A DNA stretch of 5,568 bases from an uncultured Faecalibacterium sp. (lineage in GTDB: Bacteria > Bacillota > Clostridia > Oscillospirales > Ruminococcaceae). Of this stretch, positions 5,244-5,568 are shown piece after piece (position 1 is the first letter of the stretch; each line of letters starts with the position of its first letter). The stretch covers positions 1-5,568 of the forward strand of contig CAMFSB010000124.1 of assembly GCA_945982465.1 (NCBI GenBank), in the 5' to 3' direction. The position numbers and the translations under genes are program-made. Below the pieces are notes generated by a model. It saw only the letters and a list, made by a program, of their open reading frames with translations. It searched no databases and was not told where the DNA came from.

Positions 5244-5568
5244 ATGGAACTCACCTACCATCCGGCCACAGCGGCCGATGCCGGCCTGCTGATCCGGCTG
5301 TACAATGCTGCCTTTTACAGCGATTTTGCAAAATACGGTGTCTGCCCCGGATACGGTAAGACCCAGGCGCAGATGGAGCAGTCCATCCTTGATTTTCCCA
5401 AATTTATCATCCGCTGCGATGACATCCCGGTCGGCGTTATTTCCTGTAAAGAAACCGAACCGGGCGTTTACGAGATCGGCTGCCTATGCGTCATCCCGGC
5501 GTACCAGGGGCGCGGCCTCGGCACCCCGGCTGTCCGCTTTGTCCGATCCCCCTACAATAACTGTCGGA
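5244..5568 (+). CDS. GNAT-family N-acetyltransferase (partial, cut by right edge)
   Basis: The first 108 codons are open to the window end. The protein begins MELTYHPATAADAGLLIRLY, the usual first strand and helix of GNAT enzymes. It has a central strand pair with IPVGVISCKE (about 65-74) and the acetyl-CoA-binding motif A, GCLCVIPAYQGRGLGTPAVR (about 82-101), where QGRGLG is the Q/RxxGxG/A pyrophosphate loop. It is predicted to move an acetyl group from acetyl-CoA to an amine; the substrate is unknown. RimI often accompanies tsaD, but this sequence lacks RimI-like features and the AAFYSDFAKYG stretch suggests a different stand-alone subgroup. About 31% of its codons end in A or T (33 of 108, counted by eye), against 9 of 60 in a sampled tsaD stretch. 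The C-terminal part is not in the window. Confidence 0.85.
   Translation, partial: MELTYHPATAADAGLLIRLYNAAFYSDFAKYGVCPGYGKTQAQMEQSILDFPKFIIRCDDIPVGVISCKETEPGVYEIGCLCVIPAYQGRGLGTPAVRFVRSPYNNCR

Noticed and set aside
1..5568. A novel multi-gene system, mobile element, CRISPR array or RNA gene
   Set aside because: The genes are recognisable housekeeping or common-family genes. I saw no transposase, no regularly spaced direct repeats, no tRNA or rRNA sequence and no attachment-like repeats.

Overview
The window is a high-GC, protein-dense piece of a bacterial chromosome carrying housekeeping genes. The proteins look Firmicute-like: a DusB-type tRNA-dihydrouridine synthase, a proofreading-dead DNA polymerase I of the Bacillus kind, and TsaD. 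Combined with strong G/C preference at third codon positions, this suggests a GC-rich clostridial gut bacterium such as the Oscillospiraceae/Ruminococcaceae (Gemmiger/Subdoligranulum/Faecalibacterium-like). That placement is an inference from protein style and composition, not a database match.

Layout. Bases 1-50 are the tail of an unidentified plus-strand gene. Bases 51-188 form a GC-rich gap with short hairpins, where that gene and dus converge. Bases 189-1235 (minus) encode the DusB-family enzyme. Bases 1236-1411 are a divergent control region with two back-to-back extended -10 promoters and a hairpin-rich dus leader. Bases 1412-3994 (plus) encode DNA polymerase I. Bases 3995-4191 are a non-coding spacer with three consecutive inverted repeats and a perfect extended -10. 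Bases 4192-5199 (plus) encode TsaD. Bases 5244-5568 (plus) hold the first 108 codons of a GNAT acetyltransferase cut by the right edge.

Function. Two genes act in tRNA modification: dus makes dihydrouridine, and tsaD takes part in making N6-threonylcarbamoyladenosine (t6A) at position 37. polA serves Okazaki-fragment processing and repair. They are neighbours, not one pathway: dus is divergent from polA, and tsaD has its own promoter-like sequence after a 197-base gap. The GNAT gene may be cotranscribed with tsaD (44-base gap), but it does not look like RimI.

I found no mobile element, CRISPR array, RNA gene, defence gene or other sign of a new multi-gene system. The points most worth a second look are non-coding: the three-hairpin polA-tsaD spacer, the tsaD -10 that abuts its ribosome binding site, and the dus/polA divergent region. 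The confinement of rare TTA codons to the start of polA is also notable.
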